48,425 nucleotides of DNA, taken from the NCBI RefSeq assembly GCF_028330765.1, contig NZ_JAQMTY010000027.1, positions 1 through 48,425 on the forward strand, read 5' to 3'. Below the pieces are notes generated by a model. The model was not told where the DNA came from and ran no database searches. It saw nothing but the letters and a program-made list of their open reading frames with translations. Shown here in pieces: positions 34,182 through 44,603 of this stretch. The position numbers and the translations under genes were made by a program. The stretch's first letter is position 1. Every line of letters starts with the position of its first letter. The DNA comes from Spirulina subsalsa CS-330 (GTDB lineage: Bacteria > Cyanobacteriota > Cyanobacteriia > Cyanobacteriales > Spirulinaceae).

Positions 34182-34514
34182 TTATAGTTTTACCGACTTT
34201 TGGAGGGTTTGCGCCACCTGTTGCACCGATGCACGGGGCGAAAGGCGCGGAATTTCGATTTCCTGGTCACCCTGGCGATAGGTCAAGACGGGAATGGTGT
34301 ATTCATACTGAGCAAACCAATCGGGGTTCGTGGTGATGTCCCGCACCTCCAATTCCACCGTAAAAGCGTCGATCTGTTCGAGCTTTTCCTGAAGACCCTC
34401 GCAGAGATGACAGCCCGGCTTGCCATAGAGAATCAGGTGCAGAGGAACGGAGAGAGAATGAGAATCCTTTGGGGTGCGATCGTTTTGCCCACGGTCTGCC
34501 CAGCGTGAAAACAT
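34182..34514 (-). CDS. Glutaredoxin-like protein (DUF836 type)
   Basis: A 110-residue protein from ATG at 34514. After a polar N-terminus the thioredoxin fold begins LHLILYGKPGCHLCEGLQEKL, with a Cys-His-Leu-Cys active site. The cis-Pro is in YTIPVLTYRQ. These short proteins reduce disulfides or glutathione mixed disulfides; the partner is unknown. It is between the M50 protease and murE genes on the same strand. Confidence 0.82.
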   Translation of the reverse strand: MFSRWADRGQNDRTPKDSHSLSVPLHLILYGKPGCHLCEGLQEKLEQIDAFTVELEVRDITTNPDWFAQYEYTIPVLTYRQGDQEIEIPRLSPRASVQQVAQTLQKSVKL

Positions 34515-34626
34515 GATGGTGTTAGGGTGAGGTTTTGTGTGTCTCGTCTCAGAGGGTAGGCAATACCCACCCCGGAAACCTTGGAAGATTGAGGTGTGTT
34601 GTGGTGCGATCGCGCTCGGTGATCGG

Positions 34627-36114
34627 CTAAATCTGTAACCATTGGGCCACGATCGCGGGCAACGGCAGCAGGATTAACACCAACAACGTCAGCGAGGCTA
34701 GCCCCAAACCATCGCGGACTTGGTTTAACTCTGTGACATCGTTGAGGGCTGGCTCGTCCATGTTGGGCATGAACAGCAAGAACACGGCCCAGATGATGAA
34801 TTCCGAGCGCACAAATCCCAACACCAACATGATCAACCGCGCCACTTGGCCGATGCCCATGGCCATTCGTTGGCCGAACATGGCATGAACAATGTGGCCG
34901 CCGTCGAGTTGGCCCACGGGCATCAGATTCAAGGCGGTAATGATCACGCCAAGATAACCGGCGACGGCGATGGGATGGAGTTGGATCGCCATCTCTGGGG
35001 TGAATTGGCTGCCGAGGGTCAATCGGCTCAAGACACCGAGGAAGAACGAGAAGCGCGGATCGAGGGATTTGAAGTTGAGCAGGCTGGAGGTGTCTTCGAG
35101 GGGGACGGGGGTGGAGAGATGCAGCCCCCAGATCAGCAGGGGTAGGGCGATGATGAAGCCGCCGATGGGCCCCGCAAAGGCGATATCAAAGAGGGCGCGA
35201 CGGTGGGGCATGGGCGATCGCGTCTGAATAAAGGCCCCAAATGTGCCCAGGAAAAAGGGCATCGGGATGAAATAGGGCAGCGTCGTCCGGACGTGATAAT
35301 ACATCGAGGCGGCGTAGTGGCTGAACTCATGCACCGACAGGATCAACAGTAACGGCACACTGTAGGCGAGGCCTTGGAGCAGCAGGCTGGGATCGGCTTG
35401 GAATTGTTCGGGGCTGATGTTGGCGAAGTCCATACCCACAACGGTGGTGGTGAACAGGGTAATCAACAGCAGCGCAGCGGCCAGGAACGGCCGTTTTAGG
35501 GGTTCGGTGTGGCGTTGGGTTTGGGTTTTGTTCCAGGGGTTGGGGACGAGGGCGAAGAAGGGTTTATTGGGTTGGCCTTCTTGGAAGACGAGGAGAAAGC
35601 GATCGCCAAAGGTCGATTCCACATTATCCCGCACCGTCCGATAGGCTTTTTCTGGATTTGTCGTCAATCGGCCCCGACAGAGAATCGCTTGGGGGCGATA
35701 GTCCACCGCTTGGAGATAGTACACTCCCCAGGGGAAACAGGTGCGCAAATTCTTTTCTTCTTCGGCGGTTAAGGGGTTGGGGTCTTTGATCTCGGCGAGC
35801 TTCGCCAAGGGTGAGGCGGTGTCAGGGTTATTGCCGTCCTGATTGGCCGGGTTGGGGAGAACTTTCCGACCCCGCTGAATCAACCACCAATAGAGAATCG
35901 TACAGACCACAAAGGGCAGCAGTGCCACCGCTAAGGGCAACGGCTCATCGTCTCCCATAATCACCATCCACAGGGAGAGACAGACGGGCGGAGCCATCAA
36001 GGTCGCCCACAGCAGCCAAACGGGGGTATTCGTAAGCTGCACGACGGTGCGCTTCACGATAAGGTAACTAATAATGCCCAACACAAGGAGCAGAAGTACT
36101 TCCACAATTTCCAT
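34627..36114 (-). CDS. Site-2-protease-family (M50) membrane metalloprotease, EGY1-like
   Basis: A 495-residue integral membrane protein with two N-terminal hydrophobic segments, a cytoplasmic or lumenal domain (residues about 85-205), then the protease core. The zinc-binding HEFSH motif is at residues 262-266, and the second conserved motif NLMPVGQLDGGH lies near residue 400. The overall layout, with GTFGAFIQTRSPMPHRRALFDIAFAGPIGG between them, fits the EGY1 group of chloroplast and cyanobacterial intramembrane proteases that cut membrane-bound regulators. It is divergent from the MBL-fold gene with 30 bp between starts. Confidence 0.9.
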   Translation of the reverse strand: MEIVEVLLLLVLGIISYLIVKRTVVQLTNTPVWLLWATLMAPPVCLSLWMVIMGDDEPLPLAVALLPFVVCTILYWWLIQRGRKVLPNPANQDGNNPDTASPLAKLAEIKDPNPLTAEEEKNLRTCFPWGVYYLQAVDYRPQAILCRGRLTTNPEKAYRTVRDNVESTFGDRFLLVFQEGQPNKPFFALVPNPWNKTQTQRHTEPLKRPFLAAALLLITLFTTTVVGMDFANISPEQFQADPSLLLQGLAYSVPLLLILSVHEFSHYAASMYYHVRTTLPYFIPMPFFLGTFGAFIQTRSPMPHRRALFDIAFAGPIGGFIIALPLLIWGLHLSTPVPLEDTSSLLNFKSLDPRFSFFLGVLSRLTLGSQFTPEMAIQLHPIAVAGYLGVIITALNLMPVGQLDGGHIVHAMFGQRMAMGIGQVARLIMLVLGFVRSEFIIWAVFLLFMPNMDEPALNDVTELNQVRDGLGLASLTLLVLILLPLPAIVAQWLQI

Positions 36115-36144
36115 ACAGTATCTAAATCATTACTAGGAGAGTCT

Positions 36145-36852
36145 ATGCAACCGTTGTCGGGACACCACAATCCTGATCCCCCGGTGAAATCGCTGACACC
36201 GAACGCGGTGTTACCGGATATCTTTACCCTACCGGTTGATCCCAAGACTGTGGGGAGTGCGGCCTATTTCATTGTAGAAAATAGCGGCCAGAATATTATT
36301 GTAGACTGCCCCCTGTGGACGGAGGAACTCGAACAGTTTTTAACGGCGCGGGGTGGGGTGGCGGCGCTGTTCGTGACCCATCGAGATGCGATCGCGCCCT
36401 CCCTCGGTCATATCCAGCAACGGTTTCACTGTTCTGTGGTCATCCAAGAACAGGAGGCCTATCTGATTCCGGAGCGATCGGTGACACCGTTTCAGGATAA
36501 TTATCGCCTCTCTCCGGATCTGCTCGCCATCTGGACACCGGGCTATTCCCCCGGTTCCAGTTGTCTTTATTTTGAGCAGTACGGCGGGGTGTTGTTCACG
36601 GGGCGGCATCTCCTGCCGGTGGCAACGGATGCGATCGCACCCCTGCGCCGTCCGAAAACCTTTCACTGGTTCCGTCAGTTGGCCAGCGTGGCGAAGTTGC
36701 GCGATCGCTTCACCCCGGAAACCCTGCACTATCTCTGTCCCGGCGCAAATACCCGCTATCTCGGCGAGGCGGGCATCGTTGCCAATGCCTACCCCCATTT
36801 GGCCGCCCTGGATTTGGATGATCTACGGCGACAGGTGGCGATCGCGCCATAG
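36145..36852 (+). CDS. Metallo-beta-lactamase-fold protein with degenerate metal site
   Basis: A 235-residue protein from ATG at 36145 with AGGAG 7 bases upstream. The fold is recognisable from NIIVDCPLW, ALFVTHRDAIAPSLGHI, TPGYSPGSSCLYF and VLFTGRHLLP in the usual order. The metal-binding residues are changed: HxHxDH reads HRDAIA (from His79), TPGHTPGS reads TPGYSPGS, and the bridging Asp of GD is Arg. It is therefore probably not a standard hydrolase and may be structural or use a different chemistry. Its divergent promoter region is shared with the M50 protease. Confidence 0.8.
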   Translation: MQPLSGHHNPDPPVKSLTPNAVLPDIFTLPVDPKTVGSAAYFIVENSGQNIIVDCPLWTEELEQFLTARGGVAALFVTHRDAIAPSLGHIQQRFHCSVVIQEQEAYLIPERSVTPFQDNYRLSPDLLAIWTPGYSPGSSCLYFEQYGGVLFTGRHLLPVATDAIAPLRRPKTFHWFRQLASVAKLRDRFTPETLHYLCPGANTRYLGEAGIVANAYPHLAALDLDDLRRQVAIAP

Positions 36853-36898
36853 CCGCCACGCCATTGAGCCACACAACCCCTCAAAACACACCGGGCAC

Positions 36899-36926
36899 AA
36901 AAAAGGATAGGGGGTCGCCCTATCCT
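36899..36926 (-). terminator. Intrinsic terminator for thiC
   Basis: AGGATAGGG (36904-36912) pairs with CCCTATCCT (36918-36926) around GGTCG. On the minus strand the stem is followed by U6. Confidence 0.88.
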
Positions 36927-36985
36927 CAAGTCCTGTAAGGGGTCTGGGGTTTCAAGGCCTAGGGTTAGGCCTTGAGCGATCGCCC

Positions 36986-38469
<1,484 letters not shown>

Positions 38470-38714
38470 TGATGAATGATCTTATCACGGGGGTTCGGGT
38501 GATGGCGCGATCGCCCCTGGTGCGAGGGAATGAATCGGGGAATTTTGAGGGGGGTTGGTGAGGTTGGGGGAGAGATGGGGCGGGCGATCGCTCGCTCCAC
38601 CGCCCATGAGAGCGGGAGGGACTGTTGTGTTTAACATTTCCCAACAGTTTGTAACGCGAAGATGAAGAAACGTTGAATTATATGAAAGGGCAATCCCTAG
38701 AATGAACGGACTAA
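38470..38714. other. 245-bp gap upstream of the thiC riboswitch
   Basis: No gene is seen. It must contain the thiC promoter on the minus strand; no convincing -35/-10 pair was identified. The end of the pentapeptide-protein gene lies at 38715. Confidence 0.45.
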
Positions 38715-40679
38715 CTATCCCAAATAGAGGAAAACATTGAGACCGGGAATGGTGCGGGATAATGTCCATAACAGCAGGACAACATACACTAATCCGAGAC
38801 TCCATTGATACCACACTAAGGCGGAGACTAAGCCGGGTAAATCATGATCGCGCAATCGAATATCATTGAAGCCAAATTTAAGAATATTATTCAAACTAAA
38901 ATCATAATAATTGAGCCAACCCCAGCGACGATCGCACAAAATGGGCTGGTAGCGATCGCGAAAAAATGGAAACCGGGGGATGATGGGTAAACGGATAATT
39001 AAAAGTTGCAATTGGCGCAAACTTCCATCTTCGACGAGATAGGTTTGGTCGAGGGCGTTGTGATACCGACCGCGTTGATAAAGGGGGATAATCAACGCAA
39101 TGGGAATAGGAATTAAGAAGACACTGAGGCACAGGAGGGTGAAGAGGGGTTGCGCGGCTCGATGCCAAAGAATCAGGAAGCTGAGGGCTGTAATGATCGT
39201 GAAGCTACTCCCCATCCAGAGGGCTTCCCAACGGTTGGGTAAGAGGGGGGTGGGACTCTGTCGCCGGACGCGATCGACGATCCACATTGCGATCGCAAAG
39301 TAGGCGCAGGTGAGCAAACCGAGGGCAAAAATTAACCCCACATCCGTGCCGTAATTACTCAATAGCAGCAACACACTGAGACCGGCGGCGGTCATCAGTT
39401 TGAACCAGTGGCGGGGCAGTTGATACCAGGGTTTGGCGTTGAGTTCAGTGAGGATTTGCTGGATGTGAAGGCGCGATCGCATCACATCTAATTGATTGGC
39501 ATCGGGGATCTGTTCGAGGCGGCGAAAACTGCGAATTAAGCCGAGTAACAGGGCTTCATTACCGGGTAAGCTGGAGACCCGAATCATGGAGCCAATTTCA
39601 CCTTTATCACCGAGAATTTTGGCGTTTTCACTATCTAACACCAGACCATCTAATTGGATATTAGTATCGTGGGTAAATTGGGTATTGCTCAGATTCATGA
39701 TGTCGAGTAATTTCACATCTTTGGCGTTTAAGCCGCCGTCGAATTGACTGCCGCGAAACGTGACAATTTTCTCAAAGGTGGCATCGGAACAGTCCAAGGT
39801 ATCGGCAAAGAGACTTTTATTAAGTAAAGCGCGATCGCGCCAACGGGTTTGACTGAGATCGCCCCCCTGCTGCCAGCGCGAGCCGAGCCAATTGGTTAGG
39901 CCGTTGAAGGTGGTTTTGCTAAATTGGGCGGTATTTTCAAACTGCACTGCGTTGAAGTTTCCCGCTGCGATCGCCGCATTTTGGATCAGGACTGGTGCGA
40001 GGAACCAGGCGGCCTCAAAGGTCGCCATTTCTTGAAACTGAGCCGCTTCAAAGTCAGCGCGATCGCCCCACACCGTGCGCGACCAATCGCCCCCCTGTTT
40101 AAAAATCGTGCCGTGGGCGTTGAAGGGCCGCAAAAAAATCGCATCGGCAAAGTCCACCCTGCCGCGAAACTCCGTAGCGGTGAGGTGCAAACCCACCCGG
40201 ATCAGGGTGCGGTAGGGCAGGGCGGCAAAGGATTCGGTAATCGTCGTGTCAGAGTCGAGGGCGGGAAATAGCCGTTCCTGCTCCGGGGGGGTCAATTGAC
40301 CGCGGAGGGCTTCGGGCGCGAGTTTGACCCTTGTGCCTAACGGGGCGGCTGACCAATCACCATAGACGACGGAATGGCTAAGATCGAGGACGACGGGATG
40401 CGGGCGGCGGGTGAGTTTGGGGGCGAGGGGGGTGAAAAATTGCGATCGCTCCTCTTCCGTCGTCAGATCAATCACCAATTGCGTCAGATCAATCCATTCT
40501 TGGCCATCGATGACTTGGCTATGGGCGAGGCGATCGGCCAATCGTTCCGGCGTAACCGGGAGACGTTCCGCCGCCGCCGGGCCGCTCATTGCCCACCAGA
40601 GCAGCAGCCCCCAACACAGCCCCAGCACCCATTGTTTAATCCGGGCGAGCCTCGCCCTTGCTTCGGTGGTCTGTCCCAT
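38715..40679 (-). CDS. Pentapeptide-repeat-like membrane protein
   Basis: A 654-residue protein from ATG at 40679. It begins with a signal/anchor segment (WVLGLCWGLLLWWAMSGPAAA). Residues about 165-340 form a loose pentapeptide-like array (ATEFRGRVDFADAIFL, RADFEAAQFQEMATFEAAWF, ATFEKIVTFRGSQFDGGL). The C-terminal half has about five membrane helices and a soluble segment before a final helix. Related cyanobacterial proteins have no clear role. It lies 9 bp after the REC-histidine kinase gene and likely shares its transcript, so a sensor or effector link is possible. Confidence 0.75.
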   Translation of the reverse strand: MGQTTEARARLARIKQWVLGLCWGLLLWWAMSGPAAAERLPVTPERLADRLAHSQVIDGQEWIDLTQLVIDLTTEEERSQFFTPLAPKLTRRPHPVVLDLSHSVVYGDWSAAPLGTRVKLAPEALRGQLTPPEQERLFPALDSDTTITESFAALPYRTLIRVGLHLTATEFRGRVDFADAIFLRPFNAHGTIFKQGGDWSRTVWGDRADFEAAQFQEMATFEAAWFLAPVLIQNAAIAAGNFNAVQFENTAQFSKTTFNGLTNWLGSRWQQGGDLSQTRWRDRALLNKSLFADTLDCSDATFEKIVTFRGSQFDGGLNAKDVKLLDIMNLSNTQFTHDTNIQLDGLVLDSENAKILGDKGEIGSMIRVSSLPGNEALLLGLIRSFRRLEQIPDANQLDVMRSRLHIQQILTELNAKPWYQLPRHWFKLMTAAGLSVLLLLSNYGTDVGLIFALGLLTCAYFAIAMWIVDRVRRQSPTPLLPNRWEALWMGSSFTIITALSFLILWHRAAQPLFTLLCLSVFLIPIPIALIIPLYQRGRYHNALDQTYLVEDGSLRQLQLLIIRLPIIPRFPFFRDRYQPILCDRRWGWLNYYDFSLNNILKFGFNDIRLRDHDLPGLVSALVWYQWSLGLVYVVLLLWTLSRTIPGLNVFLYLG

Positions 40680-40688
40680 GGATTTTGA

Positions 40689-41753
40689 CTAGCGGGGACG
40701 GATGGGGAGTTCAATTTGGAAGGTGGTTCCCTGGCCGATGGTGGATTGAATGGCGATCGCGCCGTTATGGGTGGCGACGATTTGGCGACAGAGGTACAGC
40801 CCCAAGCCATGGCCGGAACGCTTATGCTTGCCTTGGCGGAAGGGGTCAAAAATGCGCTGTTGATCCGCTGGCGGAATCCCGATGCCTGTATCGGCGATCT
40901 CCACCACCACATGATTCGGGACGCTGCTACTCGAATGCACCCACACGGTCACGCCACCATGATCCGTAAATTTAATCCCGTTGCCGATCAGGTTGGTAAA
41001 TACCCGCTTCAGTTCGAGGCGATCGCCGATAATCTCTTCACTATCCGCCTGCCAATTCACGCTTAAATTCAGCACCTTTTCTTCGGCGAGGGGTCGCAAT
41101 TCGCGCACCACTTCTTCAATCAATTCACGCAGATTAAACTGAATAAAACTGATAATTTTTCGGCCGACTTCATAGCTGTAAGCTTCAAGGAGATTATTCA
41201 GGAGGCGGAGTAGATGTTGATTGCTACTCATAATCGTTGTCATGGCCTCATCCATTTTGGGGGTGACGGGGCCAAAGGTTTCCTTGCGCAGCAGGTCTAA
41301 CATTCGATCAGCAGCCACGAGGGGGGTGCGCAGATCATGGGTTAAACAATGGACAAAACTTTCGCGCTGTTCAATGCTTTGTTTGAGTCGGAGGAGCGAT
41401 CGCACCCGCGCCTGAAGTTCTTCGATCTTCACCGGTTTGCGGATGAATTCATCGGCTCCCACATCGAGGCCCTGGACGAGGCTGGGGTGTTCGTGGGCCG
41501 TGATCAGCAAGATGGGAATATAGGGCAATTGGGGATGGGTACGAATCCGCCGCGTTACCTCGTAGCCGTCCATTTCCGGCATCATTACATCAAGCAAAAT
41601 CAGATCCGGGGGGTCTTTTTCAATCTGAGCTAAAGCGGTGGGGCCATTGTCTACTAACATCACATCATGACCCTCTTTTTCAAGGGCTAGCTGCACCAGA
41701 AATAAGTTATCCGGTGCGTCGTCCACCGCTAGGATGTAATGTTTTTCAGTCAT
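40689..41753 (-). CDS. Receiver-domain histidine kinase
   Basis: A 354-residue soluble kinase with an N-terminal receiver domain (DD at 11-12, Asp55 in LLDVMMPEMDG, Lys in RKPVKIEEL). It is followed by a HisKA domain with His139 in CLTHDLRTPL and a HATPase domain (N box NLIGNGIKFTDHGG, G1 DTGIGI, G2 GHGLGLYL). There are no membrane segments. This REC-HK order lets an upstream kinase modulate it. It lies between the PAS-histidine kinase (115 bp upstream) and the pentapeptide-repeat gene. Confidence 0.94.
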   Translation of the reverse strand: MTEKHYILAVDDAPDNLFLVQLALEKEGHDVMLVDNGPTALAQIEKDPPDLILLDVMMPEMDGYEVTRRIRTHPQLPYIPILLITAHEHPSLVQGLDVGADEFIRKPVKIEELQARVRSLLRLKQSIEQRESFVHCLTHDLRTPLVAADRMLDLLRKETFGPVTPKMDEAMTTIMSSNQHLLRLLNNLLEAYSYEVGRKIISFIQFNLRELIEEVVRELRPLAEEKVLNLSVNWQADSEEIIGDRLELKRVFTNLIGNGIKFTDHGGVTVWVHSSSSVPNHVVVEIADTGIGIPPADQQRIFDPFRQGKHKRSGHGLGLYLCRQIVATHNGAIAIQSTIGQGTTFQIELPIRPR

Positions 41754-41868
41754 TGATTTTCAAGGGTTGGGAGTGATGGGGATAGATGACAGAGGGTGAA
41801 AACGACAAACGCTCATTGCAAGATTTGTGTGAATGGTCAACATCAAGGGATCGGCAATGATGACAAGA

Positions 41869-43881
41869 CTAGAGTTCGGATTCACTCCAAGCGGTGAGAG
41901 ATTCAACCGGGGGATCAGGGCGATCGCGGGGTAAATCCACCGTAAAGGTAGACCCTTCTCCCGGTTGACTGGCAATTGTAATCGTGCCGTGCATCATTTG
42001 CACCAGCGACTTCACAATTGCTAACCCTAAGCCAGTGCCGGGATGCTTGCGGGTTAAGGTTTGATCCACTTGGCGGAAGGCTTCAAAAATCACCTCATGA
42101 TCCGCCGCTGCGATGCCGATGCCGGTATCTTGGACTTCGATTTGGAGAATACTGGGGGTTTTATCCCGCAGTGTAACGGTAACCTGGCCGTGATCGGTGA
42201 ATTTAATCGCGTTGGAGACGAGGTTAATCACCAGTCGCCGCAGACAATTTTGATCGCTGACGATCTGGGGGGTTTGGGTGGTGATGTTGACGTGAAGGGG
42301 GAGGTTTTTTTTCTGGGCGAGCGATCGCAACTCGTCCACCGTCCCTTTGAGTAATCGCTCACTATCAAAGGCCTGGAAATTTACATCCCAGTACCCCGCT
42401 TCAATTTTCGAGAAATCTAACACCTCATTGAGGAGGGTTAACAGGTTTTGGCTATTGTTGAAAATCCGTTCCACCATATCCACCTGACGCGGCGATAGAG
42501 GGCCGTATTGCTGCAACATCAGCATTTGAGAGAAGCCCATAATCGCGTTCATCGGAGTCCGCAATTCATGGGACATCGTGGCTAGAAATTGGGATTTTAA
42601 CTGTGAGGCTTGCATGAGTGCTTGGTTTTGTTGCTCGATCTGCTCCCGCTGCTGGTTGAGCTGATCGGCCCTCGATTTGAGCACCGCTTCGGCCTGTTTT
42701 CGGGGCGTGACATCGTTAATCGCGCCACAGGTTCCGAGGATATGCCCGGCACTGTCTTGGTGCAGTTGAGCATATAATTCCAGCCAGCGAAAATTTCGGT
42801 TTTTCGTCGGAAAACGAAACTCGTATGCAAAGGATTCGCGCTCTCGCACGAGGAGGGATTGAAATAAATCCGTGAGGCGATCGCGATCCTCTTGGGTAAA
42901 AACATAGTCGAGAAATGAACTGTTGAGGGTTTCCTCGACGGTGTAGCCGGTGATTGCTTTCCAGGGCGAACTGAGGAAAATCCACCGCCCGGTTGTATCG
43001 GTTTGGAAAATCACCTCTTCAATACTGGTCAACACCGAATGATACAGGCGGTTAATCGTGTCGAGTTGGACATTGCGCTCATTGACCCGTGATTCTAGTT
43101 CCTGGTTGACGCGCAGGATTTCGAGTTCGGTCTGTTTCCGTTCGGTGATGTCTCGCGAAATGGCGATCACCTCGCGGATTGTTGCCCCGTCGGGGGTCAG
43201 AATCACCTGGTTGGTGGTTTCAAACCAGATGTAGGTGTTGTCTTTGCGGCGGATGCGGTAGGTGTAGGTGGAGGTTTGGGGGAGGGTGTCGCTGTAGGTG
43301 GTGTGGAGGGTGTCGAGGTCTTCGGGGTGGAAGAAGTCGTAAATGGATTGGCCCACGAGTTCAGCGGGTTCATAGCCGAGGAGGGTGAGGCTGGCGGGGG
43401 AGGCGTAGAGGTATTGACCTGTGGGGGTGTAGCTGGTGATCAGGTCGCTGGAGCGATCGGTGAGGAGTTGGTAGCGTTCCTCGACGGCTCGCAGCCGGGT
43501 TTCCAGTTGGGTGATCCGAGGCACAGGGGTAAAGGTACTGAGCCAGCCGGTGAGGATCTGTTGATCGTTGTAGAGGGGGGCGGCGTGCCAGAGGGTGGTG
43601 ATGTACTGGTGGCTGGTGTGGTGGCGCAGCCGGAGTTGGCTCTGGTGGGGGGTTTGGGTGTTGAGGGCGTGATGCCAAGCGGTGCGGGCGCGATCGCAGT
43701 CTTGGGGATGCACTCCCTGCCACCAGGGTTCTGTGAGCAAATCCGCTTCATGTTGGCCCGTGTAGTCTGTCCATTGCGGATTGCAGGCCGTCACCATTCC
43801 CTGTGCATCGGCCAACCACAGTAAATGAGGCAGAGTGCGGAGCAGTTGCTCCACTGAGGTCAAACAGAGAGACGGAGACAT
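41869..43881 (-). CDS. PAS-domain sensor histidine kinase
   Basis: A 670-residue soluble kinase from ATG at 43881; an in-frame TTG at 43941 is less likely. Three PAS modules are visible: LPHLLWLADAQGMVTACNPQWTDYTG; LITSYTPTGQYLYASPASLTLLGYEPAELVG, followed by a PAC-like RRKDNTYIWFE; and VIFQTDTTGRWIFLSSPWKAITGYTVEE. A short coiled coil leads to HisKA (His438 in MSHELRTPMNAIMGFS) and HATPase (NLVSNAIKFTDHG, DTGIGIA, GTGLGLAIV). No membrane segment is present, so the signal is probably cytoplasmic (redox, light or small molecule). Confidence 0.94.
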   Translation of the reverse strand: MSPSLCLTSVEQLLRTLPHLLWLADAQGMVTACNPQWTDYTGQHEADLLTEPWWQGVHPQDCDRARTAWHHALNTQTPHQSQLRLRHHTSHQYITTLWHAAPLYNDQQILTGWLSTFTPVPRITQLETRLRAVEERYQLLTDRSSDLITSYTPTGQYLYASPASLTLLGYEPAELVGQSIYDFFHPEDLDTLHTTYSDTLPQTSTYTYRIRRKDNTYIWFETTNQVILTPDGATIREVIAISRDITERKQTELEILRVNQELESRVNERNVQLDTINRLYHSVLTSIEEVIFQTDTTGRWIFLSSPWKAITGYTVEETLNSSFLDYVFTQEDRDRLTDLFQSLLVRERESFAYEFRFPTKNRNFRWLELYAQLHQDSAGHILGTCGAINDVTPRKQAEAVLKSRADQLNQQREQIEQQNQALMQASQLKSQFLATMSHELRTPMNAIMGFSQMLMLQQYGPLSPRQVDMVERIFNNSQNLLTLLNEVLDFSKIEAGYWDVNFQAFDSERLLKGTVDELRSLAQKKNLPLHVNITTQTPQIVSDQNCLRRLVINLVSNAIKFTDHGQVTVTLRDKTPSILQIEVQDTGIGIAAADHEVIFEAFRQVDQTLTRKHPGTGLGLAIVKSLVQMMHGTITIASQPGEGSTFTVDLPRDRPDPPVESLTAWSESEL

Positions 43882-43991
43882 AAGAGTTGACAAGGCGTTT
43901 CGGGTGAAATCTGGTTCCCATACCCTAGCGGTTTTAGGCAAACCATGACATCTCTCTGGGGAAAGTCGTTAGGCTCCGCCCGTCTCATTCT

Positions 43992-44603
43992 CTAGATAGA
44001 GATACTTTCGGCCGTGGTATGGCTAAAGCGCGGCAGCAACCACTGCACCGCGTCGGGTAAATCCTGGGCCAGATAGTCCGGTTGGGCGTGGTGTTGATAG
44101 GTTCCGGACAAAACCTGCGTGCCGTAACCCGTTTGCACGAGAATACCGTGAACGCCGGCATTCCGGGCCAAGTCGATATCCGTGGCTTTGTCGCCCACCA
44201 TGAAACTCCCGGCAAGATCCAGGTCATGATCCCACGCCGCCGCGACGAGCATCCCGGTGTTGGGTTTGCGCCACGTCCCCCAATAGGCAAACTCTGGGTT
44301 GACTCCCCCGGCGGGGGGGCTGAGGTAGGGGCAGTAGTAGAGCGCGTCGAGGTGGGCGTTGGCTTCGGTTTGGAGCAGGGTAACGAGGCGATCGTGGAGG
44401 GCTTCGATGTGGGCGATGGGGTAGTAGTCGCGGGCGGGGCCGGCTTGGTTGGAGACGAGACAGCAGAAGATCCCGGCGGTGTTGAGTTGGCGCACGGCTT
44501 GGGCCACGCCGGGGATGAGGTCTAGATCCTCGACGCGATGGAGGTAGCCCCGCTCGATGTTGAGCACGCCGTCACGATCGAGAAATACCGCTGGCTTAGG
44601 CAC
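43992..44603 (-). CDS. gmhB: HAD-family phosphatase, GmhB-like
   Basis: A 203-residue protein. The frame is open further upstream, but the HAD motif I (FLDRDGVLN, catalytic Asp9 and Asp11) starts just after the GTG at 44603, which overlaps the stop of the preceding glycosyltransferase gene by 8 bp. SNQAG and KPNTGML, then MVGDKATDIDLARNAG, complete the family pattern of D-glycero-D-manno-heptose 1,7-bisphosphate phosphatase. The zinc-binding loop of typical GmhB is not intact: only one Cys (CPYLSPPAGG) remains and the RKP motif is preceded by Trp-Gly-Thr-Trp. It may act on another sugar bisphosphate. Confidence 0.8.
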   Translation of the reverse strand: MPKPAVFLDRDGVLNIERGYLHRVEDLDLIPGVAQAVRQLNTAGIFCCLVSNQAGPARDYYPIAHIEALHDRLVTLLQTEANAHLDALYYCPYLSPPAGGVNPEFAYWGTWRKPNTGMLVAAAWDHDLDLAGSFMVGDKATDIDLARNAGVHGILVQTGYGTQVLSGTYQHHAQPDYLAQDLPDAVQWLLPRFSHTTAESISI

